Source of the DNA: QHWK01 sp035259385
Lineage (GTDB): Bacteria > Acidobacteriota > Vicinamibacteria > Vicinamibacterales > CAVVIG01
NCBI GenBank assembly: GCA_035259385.1
Contig: DATFWL010000406.1
Span: 1 to 64,000, forward strand
Direction of reading: 5' to 3'
DNA length: 64,000 nucleotides
Part shown: piece after piece, positions 46,948 to 55,395 of the stretch
Layout of the letters: each line of letters begins with the position of its first letter
Position numbering within the stretch: position 1 is the first letter of the stretch
Position numbers and translations under genes: made by a program
Notes under the pieces: generated by a model
Database searches by the model: none
What the model was told of the DNA's origin: nothing
Seen by the model: the letters and a program-made list of their open reading frames with translations, nothing else

Positions 46948-47937
46948 ATGCGAACGTGCCCTGAGACACGGGCCGCGGTGTCGGTGATTATTCCGGCCTA
47001 CCGGGCCAGCCGCGAGATTCCGGACGCCCTCGAGTCCGTCTTCACGCAGACTTTTTCCGACCTCGAAGTGATCGTCGTCGACGACGGATCGCCGGATCGC
47101 GAGTCATTGGTCGCGGCGCTCGAGCCCTACCGCGCGCGGATCCGCTATCTCGAACAGGCGAACGCAGGCGCCGGCGCGGCGCGCAACGCGGCGATCCGCA
47201 TGGCACAGGGGCGGTATCTCGCGTTTCTCGATGCCGACGACCGGTGGGCCCCCGACTTTCTGCTGCGGCAGGTGAGCCATCTCGACGCGCACCCTGAAAC
47301 GACGCTCGTCTACTGCGATGCCCTGCTGAGCGGAGACACGCCGCTCGCCGGACGGCGATCCATGCCGGCCGCGCCGTCGGCCGGCGACGTGACGCTGATC
47401 GGCCTGATCGAGCAGCGCTGCAGCATCATCCTGTCCACGGTCGTCGCGCGCACGGAAGCGATCGTCGCGGCGGGGCTCTTCAACCCGGGTCTGCGGCGCG
47501 GACAGGACTTCGAGTTGTGGCTGCGCCTGGCGCTCGCCGGTGCACGGATCGATTATCAGACGCAGGTGCTCGCCGAGCGCCGCGTGCGGGCGACCGGTCT
47601 GTCGGGTGGCGCGATCGCCGATATCCAGCGCGACATCAACGTGCTCGATCAGTTCGGCCGATCGCGTGAGCTGCCGTCGGTGGTGCGGACCGCGCTGCGG
47701 ATTCGGATCATGACCCTGGTCGATCGGCTCGAAATCGAGCAGGGCAAGCAGCGGTTCCTCGAAGGGAACTTCGCGGCGGCGCAGTACCACTTCGAGGCCG
47801 CGCGCGCGCGGACGTGGAAGGTCCGCGCCGCATCGGTCGCGATGCGGATCGCGCCGCGGCTCGTGCGGACCGTCTACCTGAGGATGCGGCCGTCCGGCTG
47901 GCGGGTCCAGCCAGCAACCGCTGCCCACGCGCGCTGA
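46948..47937 (+). CDS. Family 2 glycosyltransferase
   Basis: This 329-residue enzyme has a GT2 nucleotide-sugar fold: VSVIIPAYRASREIPDALES, VIVVDDGSPD, AGAGAARNAAIRMAQGRYLA and the metal-binding FLDADDRW. The C-terminal ~90 residues are helical. ATG 46948 is chosen because GAGG lies five bases upstream; a GTG at 46903 is less likely. It probably adds sugars to an envelope polysaccharide or lipid (inference). Neither donor nor acceptor can be named. Confidence 0.88.
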   Translation: MRTCPETRAAVSVIIPAYRASREIPDALESVFTQTFSDLEVIVVDDGSPDRESLVAALEPYRARIRYLEQANAGAGAARNAAIRMAQGRYLAFLDADDRWAPDFLLRQVSHLDAHPETTLVYCDALLSGDTPLAGRRSMPAAPSAGDVTLIGLIEQRCSIILSTVVARTEAIVAAGLFNPGLRRGQDFELWLRLALAGARIDYQTQVLAERRVRATGLSGGAIADIQRDINVLDQFGRSRELPSVVRTALRIRIMTLVDRLEIEQGKQRFLEGNFAAAQYHFEAARARTWKVRAASVAMRIAPRLVRTVYLRMRPSGWRVQPATAAHAR

Positions 47938-47955
47938 CGCAATCGCGGCACTCTC

Positions 47956-48036
47956 GAGCCGCCACGAACACGCGAACGCACGAAGCAAACACCGTACAAA
48001 CGAATATTTCGTGCCTTCGTACCTTCGTGGCGGCTC
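47956..48036. repeat. CCACGAAGACACGAAG-type hairpin (family B, copy 3)
   Basis: GAGCCGCCACGAA (47956-47968) and TTCGTGGCGGCTC (48024-48036) are perfect 13-bp inverted repeats, with CGAA-rich spacers between. It is the cleanest copy of family B and fills the gap after the glycosyltransferase. Confidence 0.8.
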
Positions 48037-48144
48037 CATTCTTTGCACGCTTATGGCGGCACGATTCGTTTCCGAACGGTTGCGTGAGCGTCTGCCGATT
48101 GTCGCGGACCAAACCTATCGTGAGAACCATCTCCGGAGGTCTCG

Positions 48145-48735
48145 ATGGTTCGCACGATGTCGATATTCGGTACAGCATCGCTCCTGTGCGGTTGTGTGTC
48201 ACTGGCAGCCGGGCAGTCCGTCAGTAAGCCCGATCCGCACATCCGCATGTTCGATCCGCAGTTGACGGCGGCGCTGACGCTTGGAACGCGCATGTCGCCG
48301 ACGCTCGATCGGCTGGTCGAAGAGATCGAGCACTCGGACCTCATCGTCTACGTGATGTTCGAACGCGCGCGCCAGCGAGCTGTGGCGGCGCACGTCGGGT
48401 TCATGACGGCGGCCGGCGGGAGGCGCTACGTGCACGTGGCGCTCGATCCAGCCCTGCAGGGCCCGAACCTGATCGGCATGCTCGCGCACGAACTCCAGCA
48501 CGCGGCGGAGATCGCGCGGGCGCCGTCAGTGGTCGACGAGCGCTCGCTGGCGGCCCTGTATCTGCGAATCGGCGTCGACTGCGCGCGAAACTGGCTCGAG
48601 CGGCGATTCGACAGCGCGGCCGCCATCGAGGTCGGGGCGCGGGTCACGCGCGACGCGCGGGACGGGTTTCGTCAGCTGGCCGGGACCGGGGTGGGTTCCG
48701 GTGCGGGCACCGGCTGCAACGATGTCTGCAGGTAG
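48145..48735 (+). CDS. Secreted HEXXH-motif protein
   Basis: This 196-residue protein has a signal peptide (SIFGTASLLCGCVSLAAGQ) and a zinc-protease-like motif HELQHAAEIA at about residue 116, with upstream strands (RRYVHVALDPAL). The third zinc ligand is not obvious. GGAGG lies five bases before ATG 48145. Its last 64 bp overlap the end of the convergent aminotransferase gene. It may be a small periplasmic metallopeptidase; activity is unproven. Confidence 0.75.
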   Translation: MVRTMSIFGTASLLCGCVSLAAGQSVSKPDPHIRMFDPQLTAALTLGTRMSPTLDRLVEEIEHSDLIVYVMFERARQRAVAAHVGFMTAAGGRRYVHVALDPALQGPNLIGMLAHELQHAAEIARAPSVVDERSLAALYLRIGVDCARNWLERRFDSAAAIEVGARVTRDARDGFRQLAGTGVGSGAGTGCNDVCR

Positions 48736-50933
48736 ACGAACGGGACGCCGCTGCGCAGGTAGTTGTCGATCCGCTCGAGGACGACCGCCTTGCGCAGCCA
48801 CGCCGGCGCCGTCTCGAGCAGCCGCTCTTCGATGAGCGTGGACAGGTACTCGAAGCCCGCCGCGAACAGGCGCTCGCGGAGCGTGTCGAGCAGCCGGTTC
48901 TCGACGTCGACGTCGTTCTGCACCATCGGCAGCGTGGCCATCGCCTGCAGGTAGAACACGCTGTTCTCGCCGAAATGCGGATCGGAGCTGACGCCTTCCT
49001 CGTCGTGGTTCTCGATCGCGCTGCCGAGCGCGTAGCCGACGACGCGCCCCGAGACGCGGTCGCGCAGCGCCACGCCGAACGCGCGCGGGTTCGCCATTGT
49101 CTGCTCGAGCGCGTCGATCGGGAACTGGAGCAGCGCCCGCGGGCCGGCTCGTGACGCCTCGGGCTGGATCGTCGTGCCGCCGCCATAGCGCTCCTGCTCG
49201 ACCGCGGCGATCTGTTGCTTGACGGCCTCGAACGTCGCCGGCGTCAGATCGATGACCTCGATCGTCTCGAGCGGAATCGCCAGCGTGCCGACGCGGATCT
49301 TCGGCGCCGGCGGCGGCTCCGCCGGCAGCCGCCCGGGCACGAGATCCTCGAGCGCGAGCCGCAGCAGCGCCAGCGCCTCGTCGATCGTCGCCGGCTCGGT
49401 GTCGTAGCGCGGATACACGCGTACGGCGCGCTCGCCGGCGGCGAGCAGGACCAGCCCGCGCCTGAACGTCCGGTCGAGGAGGGCGTCGCGAAGGTCGGCA
49501 CGCACCACGTCGAACGCCAGCATCACGCCGGCGCCGCGGACGTCGCGGACGATCTCCTTGTAGTCGCGCGCGAGCGCCTCGAGGCCAGCCTTGGCGTGGT
49601 CGCCGGTCCGCCGCACCGCGTCGAGATCGAGCTTGTCCATCATCGCGAGGAGACGCACCATCCCGGTCGAATCGCCTTCCCACGTGGTGTTGAATTTCTT
49701 CTCTTCCTGGAAGAAGGTCGCCAGCTCCTCGCTGACGAAGAGCACACCGTTCTGCGCCTTTTTCGCCCAGGTGACGACGTCGGGCGACGACGGCAGATCG
49801 AACAGCTCGTGCGCCCAGAGGCGGCCGGTCATGCCCCAGCCCGTCTGCACCTCGTCGAAGACCAGCGGCACGTCATAGATCCGCGTCAGCAGCCGCAACT
49901 TCTGCATGAAGCGCGCGCTCGCGCGGCGCACGCCCCCCTCGCCCTGAATCGGCTCGACCAGCACAGCGGCGACGCGCTTCGCGCGGCGGACGACGTCGGG
50001 CGTCAGCGCGGCGCGCTGCGCGGCGACGAAGGCGGCGACGGCGTCGGGGCCAGGCGCCGGCCGGGCCACGAAGTCGTCGAGCGCGTCCATCTCGCGGCGG
50101 AACGTGTCCTTGCTCTTGTCGGCGTGCGGCAACTGGCCCGACACGAGCAGGTCCCACAGCTGTTTGAGGCTGCGCTCTTCGCGCCGCAGCGTCTCTTTCG
50201 GCGACCGCGTGCTCTCGACCGGAAACGAGATGTGCGGCCACTCGAAGGTGGGGAAGCCGAGTCGCGCCTTCTTCCGATGCGTCACGGCGAGGCTGCCGAG
50301 CGTGCGGCCGTGAAAGGCGCCCTCGAACGAGACGATGAAGCTCCCACCCTCGTGGTCGGACGTCTTCACGCGGTTGAGGAGCACCGACTTGATGGCGTTC
50401 TCGACCGCTTCGGCGCCGGTGTTGACCACGAAATGCCGAGGCGTGCCGGCGGGTGCGATCCGGTTCAGCGCCGCCTTGAGGCGCAGCGACAGGACGGTCT
50501 GGTATTCCGAATGCGCGTAACGGGACACGACGAACGGCAGCGACTCGAGGATCGCGCGAATCGCGGCCGGATCGTTTTCGCCGAACGGCTGCGTCGCGAT
50601 GAGCGCACCCATGTCGAGGAACCGATACGGCTGCCCGGCGGGATCACGATCGACGATCGCGAGATAGGGGCCGATCGACTCAGCCGCGTCGAAGGCGACA
50701 GGCAGCGAGAAGAACAAGCCGCGCGACGCCGCCTGCAGAGCCGCGTGGGATGCGGGAAGGTGCTCGCTGACCAGGTCTTCGAGCGTGCGTCCGCCGTCAG
50801 AGAGCGCCTCGGGAACGTGTGCGCGGATCTGGCCGGCGCGGTACTGCGCGTGGAGGGCGGTCGCGCGGTCGAGAAAGGCGGCGGTCCGGGCAACCGCCGG
50901 ATCCAGCGGATCCATCGGTGGCAATGATGACAC
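48672..50933 (-). CDS. Class III aminotransferase with extra C-terminal domain
   Basis: This 753-residue protein has, up to about residue 515, a class III PLP aminotransferase resembling lysine 6- or ornithine-type enzymes: VVNTGAEAVENAIKSVLL, FEGAFHGRTLGSLAVTH, FDEVQTGWGMTGRLWAHE and the PLP Lys region VVTWAKKAQNGVLF. The last ~220 residues add a separate alpha/beta domain (ERLFAAGFEYLSTLIEERLL) that looks GNAT-like. This fusion is unusual. GTG 50933 starts the protein; ATG 50915 is possible. The substrate is unknown. Confidence 0.87.
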   Translation of the reverse strand: MSSLPPMDPLDPAVARTAAFLDRATALHAQYRAGQIRAHVPEALSDGGRTLEDLVSEHLPASHAALQAASRGLFFSLPVAFDAAESIGPYLAIVDRDPAGQPYRFLDMGALIATQPFGENDPAAIRAILESLPFVVSRYAHSEYQTVLSLRLKAALNRIAPAGTPRHFVVNTGAEAVENAIKSVLLNRVKTSDHEGGSFIVSFEGAFHGRTLGSLAVTHRKKARLGFPTFEWPHISFPVESTRSPKETLRREERSLKQLWDLLVSGQLPHADKSKDTFRREMDALDDFVARPAPGPDAVAAFVAAQRAALTPDVVRRAKRVAAVLVEPIQGEGGVRRASARFMQKLRLLTRIYDVPLVFDEVQTGWGMTGRLWAHELFDLPSSPDVVTWAKKAQNGVLFVSEELATFFQEEKKFNTTWEGDSTGMVRLLAMMDKLDLDAVRRTGDHAKAGLEALARDYKEIVRDVRGAGVMLAFDVVRADLRDALLDRTFRRGLVLLAAGERAVRVYPRYDTEPATIDEALALLRLALEDLVPGRLPAEPPPAPKIRVGTLAIPLETIEVIDLTPATFEAVKQQIAAVEQERYGGGTTIQPEASRAGPRALLQFPIDALEQTMANPRAFGVALRDRVSGRVVGYALGSAIENHDEEGVSSDPHFGENSVFYLQAMATLPMVQNDVDVENRLLDTLRERLFAAGFEYLSTLIEERLLETAPAWLRKAVVLERIDNYLRSGVPFVYLQTSLQPVPAPEPTPVPAS

Positions 50934-50951
50934 GAGCCGCCGGCGGACGGC

Positions 50952-51167
50952 TCAGGCGTCGCGCCAGCCCTGACGGCGCAGTTCTTCGATTTCGCGGGCA
51001 AACCGCTCGAGATCGCGCTCGACGCGGTGCCATTCGGTGCGTCGCCGCTCGTGCGACACCCGATCGTTTGCGATCGCGACCGTGCGCCAGCCGGCTGGCT
51101 GGCTCTGCTCGATATGAAAAGAACGGGTTTCGCTCGCGCGGACAAGTTTCTTCTGGAAGAGGGCCAT
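50952..51167 (-). CDS. Small helical protein upstream of aminotransferase
   Basis: This 71-residue basic protein is rich in Arg and Glu with a helical C-terminus (RVERDLERFAREIEELRRQG). It lies 18 bp before the aminotransferase gene on the same strand and may be co-transcribed with it. ATG 51167 has no clear ribosome site. I do not recognise the family. Confidence 0.6.
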   Translation of the reverse strand: MALFQKKLVRASETRSFHIEQSQPAGWRTVAIANDRVSHERRRTEWHRVERDLERFAREIEELRRQGWRDA

Positions 51168-51397
51168 CGCTGTGCTCTGTCAGGAAATGCGACAGCCCAT
51201 TATCCGGCGAATGCGTCGGAATGGCCAACTCGGGCGCCCGTGGCGGTGCCCGTATGCATCGGGCATTTGGCCGAAAGAGAAGAGCTCGCGCTCGTCTTTT
51301 ACGTCGATGTCGCGGCGTCGTTACGCGAACGTTCCTCGAGCCCAGCAGCATGCCGGTGCCGGTCACGCTCCGACCGGCACCTCACAGGAGCGTTCGA

Positions 51398-52840
51398 ATG
51401 CACATATCGAGGGTCACGACGTTCGTGCTCGTCGCCTGTCTGTCTGCCGCGGCCGCGCGGGCGGCGGAACCAGTGCTGGTCGCGGTGGGCAGCATCAGCG
51501 GCATCTACGAGGATTTCGCGACGCAAACATCGGCCCCGCTCGAGAACGGAATCGCAGGCAACCTTCTCGGCGGAATGGGCTCGGCTCTCGCCTGGGCGGG
51601 CGGCGACCTGTTCATCGCCCTGCCCGATCGCGGGCCGAACGCCAAGCCCTACAACCCGCTCGTCGACGACACGGCGTCATACATCCCGCGCTTTCATACA
51701 TTGCATCTCACGCTCGCGCCGAGTGGCGACCCGAATCTGCCGTTCATCGTCACGCCGATGGTCGTCGGCACGACGCTGCTGTCCAGTCGATCGCCGCTGT
51801 TCTACGGAAGCGGGGCCGGTCTCGGCGTCGGCGGCGGCACGCCCGCGCTGAACGCCGTCGATCACGTGTTCTACTTCAGCGGGCGCTCCGACAATTTCAA
51901 TCCGGCGACGCTGTCCACTGACCCCGAGAACGCGCGGCTCGATCCCGAGGGCATCAGGGTCTCGCGCAACGGCCGGAGCGTGTTCGTCACCGACGAGTAC
52001 GGTCCGTTCGTGTACGAGTTCGATCGCGAGTCGGGCCGGCGCGTGCGCGCGTTCAGGCTGCCGGACAAGTTCGGCGTGACCCTCAAGAGTCCGGTCGGCA
52101 ACACGGAGATCAGCGGGAACACGTCCGGCCGGGTCGCCAACAAGGGGATGGAGGGGCTCGCGATCACACCCGACGGCCGCACGTTGTTCGGGATCATGCA
52201 GAGTCCGCTGATCCAGGACGGCGGCGCGAACGGCCTCGCCACGCGCATCGTCAGGATCGACGTCGCGAGCGGGAGGGTGAGCGAGTTCGCCTACCGGCTG
52301 GACAGCAGCAAGTTCACGGTCAGCGAGATGGTTGCCGTCAACGACCACGAGTTCCTGGTCGACGAGCGCGACGGCAAGGGACTCGGCGACGACTCCATCG
52401 CGGTCCAGAAGAAGGTGTACAAGATCGATCTCGCCGGCGCCACGGACGTGACCAGCATCACCGGCTCGGCCAGCCTGGTTGCGAACGCGGTTCCCAAGGT
52501 CCTGTTTCTCGACGTCGTCAGCGCCCTGAATCTCAAGGGCGTGGCTGCGTTCGACGTGCCGGCGAAGCTCGAAGGGATCACCTTCGGTCCCGACGTCATG
52601 ATCGGCGGTGCGACGAAGCACACGCTGATCGTCTCGAACGACAACGACTACACGGCGGTTGCCGCCAATTCGCACCATCCCGGCGGCAGCGCCGACAATC
52701 CGAACAAGTGGCTCGTGTTCGCGTTCGACGACAGCGATCTGCCCGGCTTCGTGCCGCAGTGCTTCGTCGGGGGCGACGACCATGGCGGCGACGACGATCG
52801 CGACGGCCCCGGAGAGGATCGCGGCCGGTGCGGGCGGTGA
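51398..52840 (+). CDS. Secreted phytase-like esterase family protein
   Basis: This 480-residue protein has a signal peptide (VTTFVLVACLSAAAARAAE) and the esterase-like/phytase-like fold: GLFIALPDRGPNAKPYNP-like region (FIALPDRGPN), DPEGIRVSRNGRSVFVTDEY and KGMEGLAITPDGRTLFGIMQ. It ends in an Asp/Gly/His-rich tail (DDHGGDDDRDGPGEDRG). AGGAG lies seven bases before ATG 51398. A role in phosphate or ester metabolism is likely, but the exact substrate is not known. Confidence 0.88.
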   Translation: MHISRVTTFVLVACLSAAAARAAEPVLVAVGSISGIYEDFATQTSAPLENGIAGNLLGGMGSALAWAGGDLFIALPDRGPNAKPYNPLVDDTASYIPRFHTLHLTLAPSGDPNLPFIVTPMVVGTTLLSSRSPLFYGSGAGLGVGGGTPALNAVDHVFYFSGRSDNFNPATLSTDPENARLDPEGIRVSRNGRSVFVTDEYGPFVYEFDRESGRRVRAFRLPDKFGVTLKSPVGNTEISGNTSGRVANKGMEGLAITPDGRTLFGIMQSPLIQDGGANGLATRIVRIDVASGRVSEFAYRLDSSKFTVSEMVAVNDHEFLVDERDGKGLGDDSIAVQKKVYKIDLAGATDVTSITGSASLVANAVPKVLFLDVVSALNLKGVAAFDVPAKLEGITFGPDVMIGGATKHTLIVSNDNDYTAVAANSHHPGGSADNPNKWLVFAFDDSDLPGFVPQCFVGGDDHGGDDDRDGPGEDRGRCGR

Positions 52841-52866
52841 CGTGAGCGCGCGGCGCGCGCGGCCGG

Positions 52867-53613
52867 TCAGGCGGCCCAGGTTCCGTTGCGGTACAGCGTC
52901 AGGGCGACGTCAGTGTTCTCGCGCAGCGCGCGCGCGATGGCGTTCCAGTTCTTCTCGCAGCGAAGCAGCGTCTTCCACGAGTACAGGTGCTTCGGCTTGT
53001 GGAAGTCGCTGTTCGCGACGTACGGATAATGCTTGAGGCTCGTCACCGAGAACAGGTCGTCGCGGTTCGCCGCTTCCCAGACGTCGACGAGGTCGGCGAG
53101 CCGCTTGCGGTGATCCCAGAGGTAGCAGGTTCCGATCTCCACGCGGCGCGTCGTGCGGTGGTGGGGATGACAGGCGATGCTCAAAGCGTTCTGCGCGCGG
53201 ATCGCGCGCAGGATCTCCTCCGCGGATTGATCGGCAGAGATGTGCTGGTGGATGTTCAGCGCCACGATGTGCGAGTTCTTCCTGCTGCGGATGTGATTCT
53301 GGGTGATTTCGGCGCCCGGGATGACGAGCAGCCCGTACTTGTCGGCGGCCCGGCGCGCCTCGCTCGCGATCTCGTCGAGGTAGGCTGGAAACCGCTCCTC
53401 GGTGACCGAGAAATCGCGACGCCCGAACGAGATCAGCCGTCCGGCGCGGCCCAGCAGGTCACGCTGCATGAGGATGTGATCGGTGATCGCGATGACGTCG
53501 AAGCGGCCGGTCTTTCCGTAGAGGTCGATCACCTCGCGCACCGACAGCCGGCCGTCGCTCCACCGCGTGTGCACGTGAAAGTCGCAGAGCAGAAAGGGTT
53601 CGTATCCAGGCAC
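52867..53613 (-). CDS. PHP-domain phosphoesterase
   Basis: This 248-residue protein has the PHP metal-binding motifs DFHVHTRWSDG, ITDH, ACHPHHR and NSDFHK. PHP proteins hydrolyse phosphoesters with a trinuclear metal site. GTG 53613 lies two bases after the stop of the upstream glycosyltransferase, with GAGG nearby, so the two genes are likely coupled. A longer upstream frame is rejected because it would overlap that gene. Confidence 0.9.
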   Translation of the reverse strand: MPGYEPFLLCDFHVHTRWSDGRLSVREVIDLYGKTGRFDVIAITDHILMQRDLLGRAGRLISFGRRDFSVTEERFPAYLDEIASEARRAADKYGLLVIPGAEITQNHIRSRKNSHIVALNIHQHISADQSAEEILRAIRAQNALSIACHPHHRTTRRVEIGTCYLWDHRKRLADLVDVWEAANRDDLFSVTSLKHYPYVANSDFHKPKHLYSWKTLLRCEKNWNAIARALRENTDVALTLYRNGTWAA

Positions 53614-53615
53614 GG

Positions 53616-54350
53616 TCAGGCCCTCACGTCGAGATGACCCTGGTCGGCCGGTCTGTGGCGGAGAATCTCCGACCAGAAATTCCGGACGTACAGCTTGCAG
53701 ACGGTCCACGTGCCCATCTCGCGGTAGCGCCGCGCGGACGTCCACACCCAGCAGTCGCCGCGGAGACGCACACGCCCGATCGGCGTCAGGCGCCGGCCGA
53801 GATTGGTGTCTTCACCGTGGAATCGGATGCGCTGATCGAATCCGCCGATCGCGGCGAGCGCGTCGCTCCGGACGGCGAAGTTGCCGCCGTAGAGGACCGC
53901 ACCGATGCCGCACAGGTGGTGCACGACGGCGTGCGTCGGCGGCGCGACGACGACGTCGTAGGCGCGGATCAGCGTGCGGCCGGTGGGCCGCCAGTCGTAG
54001 AACCGGTACGGCCCGGTCACGGCGACGCAGCCGCCGCGTGCGAACTGCGCCTCGACGCGCGCTATCCAGCCGATCGGCGCGCGGCAATCCGCGTCGAGAA
54101 AAGCCAGGAGATCGGTGCGTGCGGCCCGGCGGCCCGTCTCACGGGCGACGACCAGGCCTTTGCGCGGCTCGTCCACCACGCGGACGCCCGGCACCGCGCG
54201 CGCCACGGCGGCCGTCTGATCGGTGCTCGCATTGTTGATGACGAGGATGTCGTCTGGAGGGCGCGTCTGCGCCTTGAGTGAATACAGGCAGGCCGGCAGC
54301 AACCGGCTCTCGTTGAAGGCACACACGATGGCGGTGATCGTCAACGCCAT
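53616..54350 (-). CDS. Family 2 glycosyltransferase
   Basis: This 244-residue enzyme has a GT2 fold: ITAIVCAFNESRLLPACLYS, ILVINNASTDQT, AFLDADCRAPIGW and the later HGEDTNLGRRL. ATG 54350 gives the standard N-terminus. It is followed by the PHP gene two bases after its stop. The pair may act in making or recycling a glycosyl phosphate or envelope glycan (inference). Confidence 0.87.
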   Translation of the reverse strand: MALTITAIVCAFNESRLLPACLYSLKAQTRPPDDILVINNASTDQTAAVARAVPGVRVVDEPRKGLVVARETGRRAARTDLLAFLDADCRAPIGWIARVEAQFARGGCVAVTGPYRFYDWRPTGRTLIRAYDVVVAPPTHAVVHHLCGIGAVLYGGNFAVRSDALAAIGGFDQRIRFHGEDTNLGRRLTPIGRVRLRGDCWVWTSARRYREMGTWTVCKLYVRNFWSEILRHRPADQGHLDVRA

Positions 54351-54518
54351 CGGTTGGGGCGCGGCATCGATCACACGATATGGGGCTGTAGTGACGACAA
54401 AGTAGCAGCCACGTGACGTTTCGGTCAATTTTGGGGCGATGCCCTTTTTTGCGCGATATTTCTTCTCGCGCGGCTGCGGTTCGCGGATGATGTCCTGTGC
54501 CCGGACCAGGAGGGGAAC

Positions 54519-55388
54519 ATGACGCAACCATCCACCAGCAAGGCGCACGAAGATCGCGTGACGAGCTCCGACGGCCATGAACTGTTCATCCGATCGTGGC
54601 GGCCGGAGGCGAGCGTGCGTGCGGTTGTCGCGATCGTCCCCGGCTTCAACTCTCACAGCGGCTACTACACCTGGGTCGCCGATCAGCTGACGGCTGGCGG
54701 GTACGCGGTGTATGCGGTGGATCTCCGCGGCCGCGGGCGCTCGGACGGCGAACGCTTTTACGTCGAGAAGTTCGCCGACTACGTCAGGGACGCCGCCTCA
54801 CTGGTCCACCTCGCGAAATCGCGCGAGCCGGGGGTGCCGCTGTTCCTGCTCGGCCACAGCGCCGGTGGCGTCGTCGCCTGCATCTATGCGCTCGAGTATC
54901 CGACCGACCTCGCGGGTCTGATCTGCGAGAGCTTCGCGCACGAGGTGCCGGCGCCGGACTTCGCGCTCGCCGTCTTCAAGGGCCTGAGCCATCTGGCGCC
55001 GCACGCGCACATCCTGCACCTGAAGAACGAGCAGTTTTCGCGCGACCCGGCGGTCGTGAAGGCGATGAACGAGGACCCGCTGATCGCCAACGAGACCCAG
55101 CCGACGCAGACGCTGGCGGAAATGGTCCGTGCCGACGAGCGGCTCAAGAAGGAGTTCCCGCTGATCACGCTGCCGGTGCTGATCCTGCACGGGACCGCGG
55201 ACCAGGCGACCAAGCCGAGCGGCAGCCAGCGCTTCTACGACAACGCCGGATCGACCGACAAGACGCTGAAGCTGTACAAGGGACACTTTCACGATCTGCT
55301 GAACGACGTCGGCAAGGAAACCGTGATGGCCGACATCCTGTCGTGGCTGGGGGCGCACGCGCCGGCGAGGAACCCGGCGAGCGCGTAA
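54519..55388 (+). CDS. Alpha/beta hydrolase, monoacylglycerol-lipase-like
   Basis: This 289-residue cytoplasmic hydrolase has an oxyanion region GFNSHSGYY, nucleophile elbow LGHSAGGVVA (Ser at about residue 118), a likely Asp in LPVLILHGTADQAT and His in KGHFHDLLND. The layout matches monoacylglycerol lipases or lysophospholipases. AGGAGGGG lies close to ATG 54519. It ends seven bases before the next gene, so the two are likely co-transcribed. Confidence 0.9.
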   Translation: MTQPSTSKAHEDRVTSSDGHELFIRSWRPEASVRAVVAIVPGFNSHSGYYTWVADQLTAGGYAVYAVDLRGRGRSDGERFYVEKFADYVRDAASLVHLAKSREPGVPLFLLGHSAGGVVACIYALEYPTDLAGLICESFAHEVPAPDFALAVFKGLSHLAPHAHILHLKNEQFSRDPAVVKAMNEDPLIANETQPTQTLAEMVRADERLKKEFPLITLPVLILHGTADQATKPSGSQRFYDNAGSTDKTLKLYKGHFHDLLNDVGKETVMADILSWLGAHAPARNPASA

Positions 55389-55395
55389 TCGACAG

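Noticed and set aside
54437..54460. Intrinsic terminator GGGCGATGCCC followed by TTTTTT
   Set aside because: The stem is only four base pairs and no gene on that strand ends just upstream.
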